From DASWNP01 sp036399175 (GTDB lineage Bacteria; Acidobacteriota; Blastocatellia; Pyrinomonadales; Pyrinomonadaceae), in contig DASWNP010000039.1 in assembly GCA_036399175.1 (NCBI GenBank), forward strand, positions 1-57,722: 57,722 nt of DNA, given 5' to 3'. The position numbers were made by a program, and so were the translations under genes. Positions 8,101 to 14,880 of this stretch are shown here, piece after piece; within the stretch, counting starts at the first letter, position 1; the number at the start of each line of letters is the position of its first letter. The notes under the pieces were generated by a model. That model was not told the DNA's origin, made no database searches, and saw only the letters and a list, made by a program, of their open reading frames with translations.

Positions 8101-8147
8101 TTTCAGACCGCGCGCCTCGGCGCGACGCACTCGCCCGTCGGTCGAAG

Positions 8148-8174
8148 GAAACTTTTTTTCGTCGCTGCCGATAA
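8148..8174 (+). promoter_or_regulatory. Sigma-28-type promoter, GAAA-N15-GCCGATAA
   Basis: GAAA at 8148-8151 and GCCGATAA at 8167-8174 are separated by exactly 15 bases, the sigma-28 spacing. The spacer has the T-rich CTTTTTTTCG that the other sites share. It would drive the self-cleaving-domain gene at 8338 and the TPR gene behind it. The implied leader is long, about 155 bases. Confidence 0.85.
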
Positions 8175-8337
8175 TTTTAGACGTAGAAGCCGGTTTACGG
8201 ATGTTTCCCGAGACGAGCAGCTCCCAAAGCCTCGACGGCGACGAGAGTTCCCTTTTCCTCAGCGAGTTACCGAGCGTCGCGCGAGAGAGCTTTTCCGGCC
8301 AGAATTTTTACTCTAAAGTTGAGCGGAGGATAAACCT

Positions 8338-9357
8338 ATGGTTACCGCAGCGCAGATAGACAATGCTTTCAGGTCGTTCAACCTCAGCTACAGCAAGCTG
8401 CTGCTTGAGCGCATGAATACGGAGTTCGGCGATTTTCTTCAGGCGGTGGAAGACGTGAATCAGACCGCGTCTGAATTAGCCGGCAAAATCTCTTCCCTCT
8501 ACGGAAATCTGGGAGCCAACTCTGCGGCGCGACAGTGTGCCCCCATCGCACGCCCGAGGCTCTGGAATTCCTTCCACCCGCAGGGCAGCCTGCGAACAAA
8601 CGGCGACAGCGTCACCACGCCGGGCGGATACAGAATCGAGATGCTGGGGCAGCACGAATGGAAAATCACCGGGCCGGACGGAAAATCGACTCGCATCTGG
8701 GGCGACCCGCACGTTGACGAAGGAGACGGCGGCAAGTGGGACTTCAAACGCAACTCGACGTTCGTGCTCGGCGACGGCACGCGCATCAACGTCAACACCG
8801 TCCCCGCCGAAAACGGCATGACCGTCACCGGCAGCCTTGAGATTATCAGCGGCAACGACCGCGTCCTCGCCAGCGACATCGACAAAGGCAAAGGCCGCAT
8901 CGGGACTGTGACGCAAGACGGCTTCCAGCACGTCAACAGCTTCAAGGGCGACGTGTTCGTGCAGGGGCGTGAGACCGACGATTGGTCTCTGCGCGGCAGG
9001 GAGGTCGTCGGCAGCGAAAACGGCGGCGACTCCTTCAAGCTCGGCGGCAATCTCCGCACGGCGCTCGACCGAATCCGCAGTTTCGCCGACGGTCTCAATT
9101 GGGCTCGCTCGCTCCTCGAAGGTTTGACGAGGCGATGGTCTGAACAGATGCGCCCGTCCGATTTAAGCTACAACCCCTACAGCGACGGCGACCGTCCGCG
9201 CTGGGAGAACGGCAAAGCCTACGACCGCAAAGCGCACCTGCGGCAGATGCAGAGGGCGCTGCGCGACATCGGTCGGATGCTCAATCAGCTAGCGCGTCTC
9301 GGCGAACTCAATGCCGAAGTGGCGCGTTATCGCACGAGCTACCGGCAGAACGTTTGA
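8338..9357 (+). CDS. Putative T3SS substrate with a NopE-like self-cleaving domain (DUF1521/MIIA)
   Basis: The 339-residue product has no signal peptide. The centre, about residues 93-215, is a DUF1521 domain, known as the metal ion-inducible autocleavage (MIIA) domain of the Bradyrhizobium T3SS effector NopE1. The cleavage motif GDPHVD is present at 122-127 (RIWGDPHVDEGDGGKWDF), with the acidic residues that bind calcium in the family. Helical segments flank it at both ends (1-60 and about 235-339), unlike NopE, which suggests a structural or tip/translocator role rather than a plain effector. It follows a sigma-28-type promoter, has a good ribosome site (GGAGG), and overlaps no gene. A TPR chaperone gene follows 23 bases later. 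Confidence 0.85.
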   Translation: MVTAAQIDNAFRSFNLSYSKLLLERMNTEFGDFLQAVEDVNQTASELAGKISSLYGNLGANSAARQCAPIARPRLWNSFHPQGSLRTNGDSVTTPGGYRIEMLGQHEWKITGPDGKSTRIWGDPHVDEGDGGKWDFKRNSTFVLGDGTRINVNTVPAENGMTVTGSLEIISGNDRVLASDIDKGKGRIGTVTQDGFQHVNSFKGDVFVQGRETDDWSLRGREVVGSENGGDSFKLGGNLRTALDRIRSFADGLNWARSLLEGLTRRWSEQMRPSDLSYNPYSDGDRPRWENGKAYDRKAHLRQMQRALRDIGRMLNQLARLGELNAEVARYRTSYRQNV

Positions 9358-9380
9358 GCGACTCACGGGGAGGAAACGCG

Positions 9381-9890
9381 ATGGAGCAGAACCAAAGAGC
9401 GACGGTCGAGGCGGACGTGCCGCCTGAGCTGGCAGCTCAGCTCGTTCGGGGCGAGATAACTCTGGCCGAGTTTACCGGCCTGTCGAGAACGACGCTCTAC
9501 GCCATCGCCGAACACGGCTATCAGATGTTCAGTTCCGGCAAGCTCGAAGAAGCCCGCACCATCTATCGCGGGCTCGTCGCCGCAGACCCGTTCGACAGCG
9601 TCTTTCGATGCCATCTCGCCGCCGCCAATCATCGCCTCGGCGAGCTTGACGAAGCTCTGAACGAATACACGATGGCGCTGCGCTTCAACGTCTCTAACGT
9701 CGATGCGCTGGTCGGGCGCGGAGAGATTCATCTCCAGCGCGGACAACTCGCAGAGGCGCTCGAAGACCTCACCTCCGCTATCAAGCTCGACCCGCAAGGC
9801 CATCTCACCTCGACGCTGCGCGCCGGGGCGATTCTCAATGCGCTAAAGCAAGCGGCGGCGAGTCCCCCGACACCCTCTGCCGGCAATTAG
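9381..9890 (+). CDS. LcrH/SycD-like TPR chaperone
   Basis: The 169-residue product has three TPR-like units at about 45-150. The pattern LYAIAEHGYQMFSSGKLEEA, then a D..DS.F block, then GELDEAL..Y..AL and LQRGQLAEAL, matches class II T3SS chaperones such as SycD/LcrH closely. These cytoplasmic proteins keep translocators or other hydrophobic substrates soluble until export. I start it at the ATG at 9381, 8 bases after GGGGAGG; the ORF itself extends to a TTG at 9354 overlapping the upstream gene. It directly follows the MIIA-domain gene and is probably the chaperone for that protein. A bidirectional terminator follows. Confidence 0.75.
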   Translation: MEQNQRATVEADVPPELAAQLVRGEITLAEFTGLSRTTLYAIAEHGYQMFSSGKLEEARTIYRGLVAADPFDSVFRCHLAAANHRLGELDEALNEYTMALRFNVSNVDALVGRGEIHLQRGQLAEALEDLTSAIKLDPQGHLTSTLRAGAILNALKQAAASPPTPSAGN

Positions 9891-9920
9891 AGCGGATTGC
9901 GTTTGAATTGACCGTTTAAG

Positions 9921-9960
9921 AAAATCCCTCGACGCTTCGAGCGAAGCGTCGAGGGATTTT
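9921..9960. terminator. Bidirectional intrinsic terminator
   Basis: AAAATCCCTCGACGCTTCG at 9921-9939 pairs perfectly with 9942-9960. The stem is GC-rich inside and has A/T runs at both outer ends, so it can stop transcription from the TPR gene and from the convergent T3SS genes. Confidence 0.88.
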
Positions 9961-9988
9961 TCCATTTCGTAAAGACGGCTCGCGGCTC

Positions 9989-10654
9989 TCAGGCGCGCGT
10001 GCCGACGTGGCTCAGGACGTAGTCCTGCATCGAGAGCATTTCATTCAAAAGGTTAAGCATCCCGGCCACATTTTTTAACTCTCGGCGTGCGCGCGCCAGT
10101 TGCTCCGGGCTCAAATCGGGAAAGTCTGCCGAGAGTTCGCCGTTGAAGGGCTCGTGCATGGGGTTTCCGCCCTGCCCGCCTCGGCCTTCGTCTTCGCCCT
10201 CGTCGAATCGCACGACGCTGCGCAGGCGCTGGCGCTGTTTCTTGAGCAGGCCGTGCATAATCGTCCGGCGCTTGAGGGGAGTCATGTGGCGCAGGGCTTC
10301 TGTGTTGCCGGGCGGCGCGAGGAATGCGCCGCGCATGGTGGGTTGCTGGTCGAGTCCGAGCAGCGCCTCGGTGGCCGTCGCCGTTCCGCTCGTGCGTACC
10401 TGCCGCGCGGCGGCTATCTGCGACGGGTCGAGTCCGGCCAGAACGTCGGGCAGAATCTTCTGCGCTTCAGCGCCCGGTATCGGCAGACCCGTCGGCTGGC
10501 CGAACACGCCCGGAGGCCCGACGGTCGTCTCCGGCGAAAACTGCTGTGCGTTTGCGCCCTGCTGCGCAGCGCCGCCGAGCCGCCCGCCTACTTCAGTCTG
10601 ATTCTCAGGCGACGGCGGCCTGACTCCGCCGCCGACACCTTTAACTTCGGCCAT
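9989..10654 (-). CDS. Protein of unknown function behind sctU
   Basis: The 221-residue product starts with about 60 low-complexity residues rich in Gly, Gln and Pro, as in many exported T3SS proteins. A helical C-terminal segment follows (SPEQLARARRELKNVAGMLN and on to the end). It has no signal peptide and no membrane helix. The gene begins 4 bases after sctU stops and is surely co-transcribed with it. I do not recognise a family. A gatekeeper, a secreted early substrate or a cytoplasmic adaptor are all possible. Confidence 0.7.
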   Translation of the reverse strand: MAEVKGVGGGVRPPSPENQTEVGGRLGGAAQQGANAQQFSPETTVGPPGVFGQPTGLPIPGAEAQKILPDVLAGLDPSQIAAARQVRTSGTATATEALLGLDQQPTMRGAFLAPPGNTEALRHMTPLKRRTIMHGLLKKQRQRLRSVVRFDEGEDEGRGGQGGNPMHEPFNGELSADFPDLSPEQLARARRELKNVAGMLNLLNEMLSMQDYVLSHVGTRA

Positions 10655-10658
10655 CGCT

Positions 10659-11738
10659 CTAATTTCCCTTCTTGCCTTTGCCGTTCATCTCGTAGACGAA
10701 CCGGAGCACTACGGCTACAGCCTCGAACAACTCTGCGGGAATCTCCTGGTCGATGTCGAGTTCGTAGAGCGCGCGTGCGAGCGCCACGTCGCGCACGACG
10801 GGCACTTTCGATTCCTCCGCAATCTGGCGTATCTGCGCGGCCATCAGCTCCGCGCCCTTCGCCACCACCGTCGGCGCGCCCATCTCGTCGGCATCGTATC
10901 GCAAAGCGACGGCGACGTGCGTCGGGTTGGCTAAAACGGCGTCGGCGCGAGGGACGGCGGCCAGCATGCTCTGCATCGAGATTTCCTGAAAGAGCTGCTT
11001 GCGCAATCCCTTCTGTTCCGGATTGCCCTCGCTCTCTTTCATGTCTCTCATCCAATCGACCTTCGTCATCCTCTTCTCGCGCATGTAGAGAAATCTTTGC
11101 AGGAAGAAATCTCCTATCCCGACGAGCAGGAAAGCCAGCCCGACCTTCAACCCAATCTCGAAGATGAGGGTGAGTGTGAAGGAGGCGACCAGCGGGGTCG
11201 GCTGGTGGGTCAGCTCGACCAAGTCCTGGCGCGCCGCGTAGAGCACGGTTGCGATGACGAAGCCCGTGACGATGATTTTAACGAGCGTCTTCCCCAGCTC
11301 GATGTAGGGTCGGCTTTTGAAGAATTTCGACTGGAAGTTTTCGCCCGGATTAATCTTGGCGAAGTTGGGCTTGATGGCCTCGAAGGCCATGATGGGGCCG
11401 ACCTGTAGATAACCCGAAAGCAGCGCGATGACGAAGAGAATTGCGAAGAGAGGCAGGAGCACGAGCGACAACACCTTCGTCGCCGAGACGAGCGCGGCGA
11501 GCGCGGTCTCCCTGTCGAGCTGGCCTTTGAAGGCGGCGGCGAAATTGAGGCTTTCCTGTAGAGACTCGCTCAGCCATGCGCCTATGCGCGGGCCGACTAC
11601 CCAGAGCACGACGATAGCAACCATCAGGAGCAACGCCGAGGTGAGGTCTTGACTGCGGGGCACGTCGCCGCGCCTGCGTGCATCTCGGAGACTTTTAGGA
11701 GTTGCCTCTTCGGTTTTTTCGCCGCTCGAATGCGCCAT
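10659..11738 (-). CDS. sctU: T3SS export switch protein SctU (FlhB/YscU family)
   Basis: The 359-residue product begins with the family signature EKTEEATPKSLRDARRRGDV and has four membrane helices between about 32 and 215. The cytoplasmic domain contains the self-cleavage site NPTH at 271-274, followed by VAVALRYD. SctU cleaves itself between N and P and so sets the switch from early to late substrates, in concert with SctP. The gene lies in a minus-strand set running from the needle-like gene at 13103 to 9989, and its start nearly touches the stop of the upstream gene. Confidence 0.95.
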   Translation of the reverse strand: MAHSSGEKTEEATPKSLRDARRRGDVPRSQDLTSALLLMVAIVVLWVVGPRIGAWLSESLQESLNFAAAFKGQLDRETALAALVSATKVLSLVLLPLFAILFVIALLSGYLQVGPIMAFEAIKPNFAKINPGENFQSKFFKSRPYIELGKTLVKIIVTGFVIATVLYAARQDLVELTHQPTPLVASFTLTLIFEIGLKVGLAFLLVGIGDFFLQRFLYMREKRMTKVDWMRDMKESEGNPEQKGLRKQLFQEISMQSMLAAVPRADAVLANPTHVAVALRYDADEMGAPTVVAKGAELMAAQIRQIAEESKVPVVRDVALARALYELDIDQEIPAELFEAVAVVLRFVYEMNGKGKKGN

Positions 11739-11739
11739 A

Positions 11740-12141
11740 TCACTCGGCCTTGATGCGTTGCAGGATGGAGAGCAGCTTCGATTTTATCAGGGGGTCGCTG
11801 GCGACGTACTCGCTCAGCTCCGCGACCATGTGCGCGCCCTGCTCCGTGTCTCGAAACTTCTCGTGCAGACGGGAGCGAATCATGTGTTGAGCAGACTCGC
11901 GGACGGCTGTCGCCGCGCCTTCGGTCGTGCCGAGGTCGGTGGCGTTGGCGATGCGCGCCAGAGCGGTGCGCGTCGCCGCCACGCTGCTCGGCTGTTCCTG
12001 CGCTCCGGCGGGAGCTTCGAGCTGCGCCAGTGCGGCGGCGAACTTGTCTTCAATCGAAGACTTCTGCACGTCGCGCGGGCTCAGAGACTCGAGCGGCTCC
12101 GAGCCGCTACTCAACGGTGATGCCGGCCCCTTTATTTTCAT
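11740..12141 (-). CDS. Small helical protein of unknown function upstream of sctU
   Basis: The 133-residue product is polar and unstructured for about 60 residues and then helical (HMIRSRLHEKFRDTEQGAHM, ELSEYVASDPLIKSKLLSIL). It has no signal peptide and no membrane helix. GAGGAGGCGG precedes the ATG closely. It is tightly linked to sctU, with one base between stop and start. I know no match. Its place suggests a T3SS cytoplasmic factor or chaperone. Confidence 0.7.
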   Translation of the reverse strand: MKIKGPASPLSSGSEPLESLSPRDVQKSSIEDKFAAALAQLEAPAGAQEQPSSVAATRTALARIANATDLGTTEGAATAVRESAQHMIRSRLHEKFRDTEQGAHMVAELSEYVASDPLIKSKLLSILQRIKAE

Positions 12142-12179
12142 TCCGCCTCCTCTTGAGTAGCCGCCCGTTTAAGTTTCTC

Positions 12180-12611
12180 TCAAATCCCGCCCGGCGTTGG
12201 CTGCTCGCCTTCGGCGGCGGTCGCTTTGAGGGCGTCGAGCCAGGCGCGCGCCGTTTGGCTGTGCGGTGATTGAGGGTCGGAGGAGATTAACTGCCGCAAT
12301 TCTCTCTCCGCTTCGTGGCGTCTTTTTTGGTAAAGCAGCACTTCGGCGTAATGCAGCCGCGCGTAGAGATTACCGGGTTCGAGCCGGAGCGCCTCTGCGC
12401 ACAAACTCTCCGCCTCCGGCACGCGCCCGCGTTGCAGTTCCACGCTGCTCAGCTCAATGCGAGGAATGACAGGCCATTCGGGCATCAATTCCATCAGCCC
12501 GCGAAAAATCGTCTCCGCCGCGTCGAGCCGCCCGACATCGCGCAGCAGCACGCCCGACTCAAGCATGACGCGAACTTCGTCGTCCGTCGGTTCTACCTCA
12601 CTCAACCACAT
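12180..12611 (-). CDS. Small TPR protein, possible needle-protein chaperone
   Basis: The 143-residue product is built of TPR-like helix pairs (LRDVGRLDAAETIFRGLMEL, ELQRGRVPEAESLCAEALRL, YQKRRHEAERELRQLI). In T3SS loci, small TPR proteins of this size include the class II chaperones and YscG/PscG, which hold the needle subunit. The gene comes right after one whose product has a needle-like C-terminus, so a YscG-like role is attractive. This is inference from context. It is one of four short TPR proteins in the locus. Confidence 0.7.
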   Translation of the reverse strand: MWLSEVEPTDDEVRVMLESGVLLRDVGRLDAAETIFRGLMELMPEWPVIPRIELSSVELQRGRVPEAESLCAEALRLEPGNLYARLHYAEVLLYQKRRHEAERELRQLISSDPQSPHSQTARAWLDALKATAAEGEQPTPGGI

Positions 12612-12728
12612 GCTTCGACAGCCTCACAATACCTAACCCCTACGGCAAACACACCGAGACGAGGCGAAAGAGGCCGGACACGCCACGCCGGCTCGCTCGC
12701 CTCGCATATCTCTCGCCCCGCAAGAGGG

Positions 12729-13103
12729 CTAGGATTTGAAGTTGTGAACGGCGGACATCTCGCCGTCGTGCCGCGCCTTGAGCAGATTCGAGACGGTCGT
12801 GAACGACTGCGTCTGCGTCTGCACCTGATTCTGCACGGCGAGCATCACCATCGACTGCTCGGCCTGCTGTTGCAACATGGCCTGCATATTGGTGGTGTCG
12901 AGGCCGCCGTTGCCGCGAATGAAGCCGCCGAGCAGAGTGCCCGCGCCGGGCGCGAAGATGTTCAAAGCGCCGCCTACGATGGTGCGCAGAATGCCGCCGA
13001 ATTTGCTCCCGGATTTCTGCACGGGCGGGAGCGCCGAGGGCGTCGTCGCGGTCGTCTGCTGAATGGTCGGAACCGAGTTAATCATCGCATCGCCGTTTGG
13101 CAT
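12729..13103 (-). CDS. Putative needle/filament protein with SctF-like C-terminus
   Basis: The 124-residue product has a polar N-terminus, a glycine-rich hydrophobic stretch (about 36-64) and a helical C-terminal half. Its last 20 residues, SNLLKARHDGEMSAVHNFKS, line up without gaps with the end of the needle protein PrgI as I recall it (SNTVKVFKDIDAAIIQNFR): S, N, K, D, N and F agree. The hydrophobic middle is not typical of needles, and the length is about 40 residues above the norm, so a pilus-like or translocator subunit is also possible. The start at 13103 is chosen from GGGGAGG upstream. A sigma-28-type promoter lies about 90 bases before it and a TPR gene follows it. Confidence 0.6.
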   Translation of the reverse strand: MPNGDAMINSVPTIQQTTATTPSALPPVQKSGSKFGGILRTIVGGALNIFAPGAGTLLGGFIRGNGGLDTTNMQAMLQQQAEQSMVMLAVQNQVQTQTQSFTTVSNLLKARHDGEMSAVHNFKS

Positions 13104-13194
13104 GACTGTCATCCTCCCCTCAATACTAAACAACTGAAAGCGCCAGCCTTAAAGCTCTCTCCGGAAATACCCGCTTCACGCGCTCTCAACTCAA

Positions 13195-13221
13195 TTATCG
13201 GCACTTGACGAAAAATGTTTC
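13195..13221 (-). promoter_or_regulatory. Sigma-28-type promoter, GAAA-N15-GCCGATAA
   Basis: On the minus strand GAAA (13221-13218), 15 bases and GCCGATAA (13202-13195) follow each other. The spacer begins CATTTTTCG, identical to the site before sctI. It drives the needle-like gene at 13103 and probably the TPR gene and the sctU group behind it. Confidence 0.88.
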
Positions 13222-13240
13222 CTCTCGGGACGAAAAAATT

Positions 13241-13543
13241 TTACTTCCCCGGAGAGCGCGCCGACTGCTGCAATTCGTCGAGCAGTTCGAGCGTCGCGCG
13301 GAGGGCGGCGGCGGCGCGCACGGCGCGCTCGACCTCGGCTTTCGAGCCGTGTCGCAACACTCGCTCGATGCTCTGAAGGGTGCGTTTCAGGCGCGCACGC
13401 ATCTCTTCGAGCGCGGAAAAATCCGGCTTTTCAAACAAATGTTCCAGATTGGGATAATTGAAAAGCGAGGCGAGGTCGGGCGTGTTCTCGGCCTCGGAGG
13501 AGGCGCGCGATTGCTTTCCGGCGTCGCGGGAAAATCTCGACAT
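13241..13543 (-). CDS. Small helical protein of unknown function
   Basis: The 100-residue product is polar at the start (about 25 residues) and then all helical with many Arg, Glu, Ala and Leu (LEEMRARLKRTLQSIERVLR, RAAAALRATLELLDELQQSA). An AAGGGAGAAG ribosome site precedes the ATG. It has no signal peptide. Its position just upstream of the needle-like gene would suit a small T3SS chaperone or co-chaperone, but I see no family signature. It has no sigma-28-type promoter of its own; the nearest one starts downstream of it. Confidence 0.6.
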   Translation of the reverse strand: MSRFSRDAGKQSRASSEAENTPDLASLFNYPNLEHLFEKPDFSALEEMRARLKRTLQSIERVLRHGSKAEVERAVRAAAALRATLELLDELQQSARSPGK

Positions 13544-13729
13544 GCGGCTTCTCCCTTGCTCTAGCAGTGGCTTTGGAGTTTCCTAAATCGTCGCGTAACT
13601 GTATGATACTATTGAGGCATGCAGATGATGTCAACAGGCCGCTTTCGGAGTCAGCGCCGATTTTCCCGGACACTTGGATTTAGAAGCCGGTAGCGCCTGT
13701 CGCCGTCGTCGAAACTCCTCCCCACAAGC

Positions 13730-14788
13730 ATGAAACTCGTCGTCAAAAGAAGCAACGCCGACAACGCGCCGCCCTTGATTGAAGAACGGCTGATACCCGG
13801 CTCTTTATACTCCATCGGGAGCGGCCCGAACGCAAACCTTCGTTTTAACAGCGCCGAAGTAGCCCCTGAGCAGGCCGTCGTCATGGAGGAATACGGGCGA
13901 CTGATGCTGGTGAGCACGGCCGACGGGACGCGTTTTAACGGCGAGTCGCTCGGCAATCAGGCGCGGCGCGAGATTACACATGGGGCTGAGCTGCATGTGG
14001 CCGGTTACGTCGTCAGTTTTCTCTTCGAGGCTGACGAGCGGCCTGCCGGATACGGGGAATCTTTCCCGCCCGCGATACCCGGCGACGGGCGGCGCGCGCC
14101 CGCTTCCAATCCGATGCAAGCTCCCCCGCCCGCGCCCGCTCAGCCTTCGCCCAAAGCTCCCCAAACCGGAGTGAAAGCCTTCCTCGCCAACATACACAAC
14201 GAAGACTACGTACACAAATACTACTTTTTCATTCAGGGCGGCGTGAGCGACGGCGAGCGCATCATGCTCAACAGCGCGACCGCCATGCTCGGCTGGGATG
14301 AGACGGGGCAGAGTATCAGCTCCGAGCCCGCGCCTGCGGGCGTGCGCGCCGTCGTGCAATTTAACGTCTTCACGAGCGAGGTGGTCGTCAATCCGCAGGG
14401 CCCCGGCATGGTAGCCGTCAACAACGTGCTCATCGACCGGGCGCGCACGCTGAGCGAAGGCGACGAGCTGCGGCTTGCGCCGACGCCCATCACCGAGCCG
14501 CCTAACATGGCCGTCCTCGTTTTTCACGAGCCTGCGGTGGTGGATTTGTTCTCCGCGCGCAACGAAAAGAGAGCCGCAGAGGCGGCGCTCGTGCCGACGA
14601 CTCCCGTAGTCGAGCCCGCCGCGCAGCCGCCCGCCGCACCGCCCGCGAAAAGGAAGCCCGGAATTTTCTCTTCCGAAAGAAAATTCTTCGGCTACTTCTC
14701 GGCGCTGAGCATCATCACGTTCATATTCGTTATCCTGCTCACGTCGGCGCTGACCTATTTCCTGCTCGAAGCACTGTTCCCCGCTTGA
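13730..14788 (+). CDS. Reduced SctD-like protein: two FHA-like domains and one membrane helix
   Basis: The 352-residue product has an FHA-like beta domain at about 1-100 (PGSLYSIGSGPNANLRF, TRFNGESL), a Pro/Ala linker, a second FHA-like domain at about 148-265 (GERIMLNSATAMLGWDE, VAVNNVLIDRARTLSEGDEL), another Pro-rich linker and one membrane helix at about 327-349, then only a few residues. SctD of injectisomes has a cytoplasmic FHA domain, a membrane helix and large periplasmic ring domains. Here the periplasmic part is absent. The gene lies 90 bases before sctV on the same strand. I think it is the SctD counterpart of a system without a normal outer ring, but a separate FHA adaptor is possible. 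Confidence 0.65.
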   Translation: MKLVVKRSNADNAPPLIEERLIPGSLYSIGSGPNANLRFNSAEVAPEQAVVMEEYGRLMLVSTADGTRFNGESLGNQARREITHGAELHVAGYVVSFLFEADERPAGYGESFPPAIPGDGRRAPASNPMQAPPPAPAQPSPKAPQTGVKAFLANIHNEDYVHKYYFFIQGGVSDGERIMLNSATAMLGWDETGQSISSEPAPAGVRAVVQFNVFTSEVVVNPQGPGMVAVNNVLIDRARTLSEGDELRLAPTPITEPPNMAVLVFHEPAVVDLFSARNEKRAAEAALVPTTPVVEPAAQPPAAPPAKRKPGIFSSERKFFGYFSALSIITFIFVILLTSALTYFLLEALFPA

Positions 14789-14880
14789 AACCTGTAAATC
14801 GTTTCGCCTGAGAAGCGAAAGGAACGCCTCACGCCTCAGGCATCGTCGCTTCAAGGTTCTTCCGCCGAGGTATTGCGGTG

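Noticed and set aside
13805..14854. Open frame of 349 codons opposite the SctD-like gene.
   Set aside because: Arg/Gly/His-rich antisense translation without a recognisable motif.
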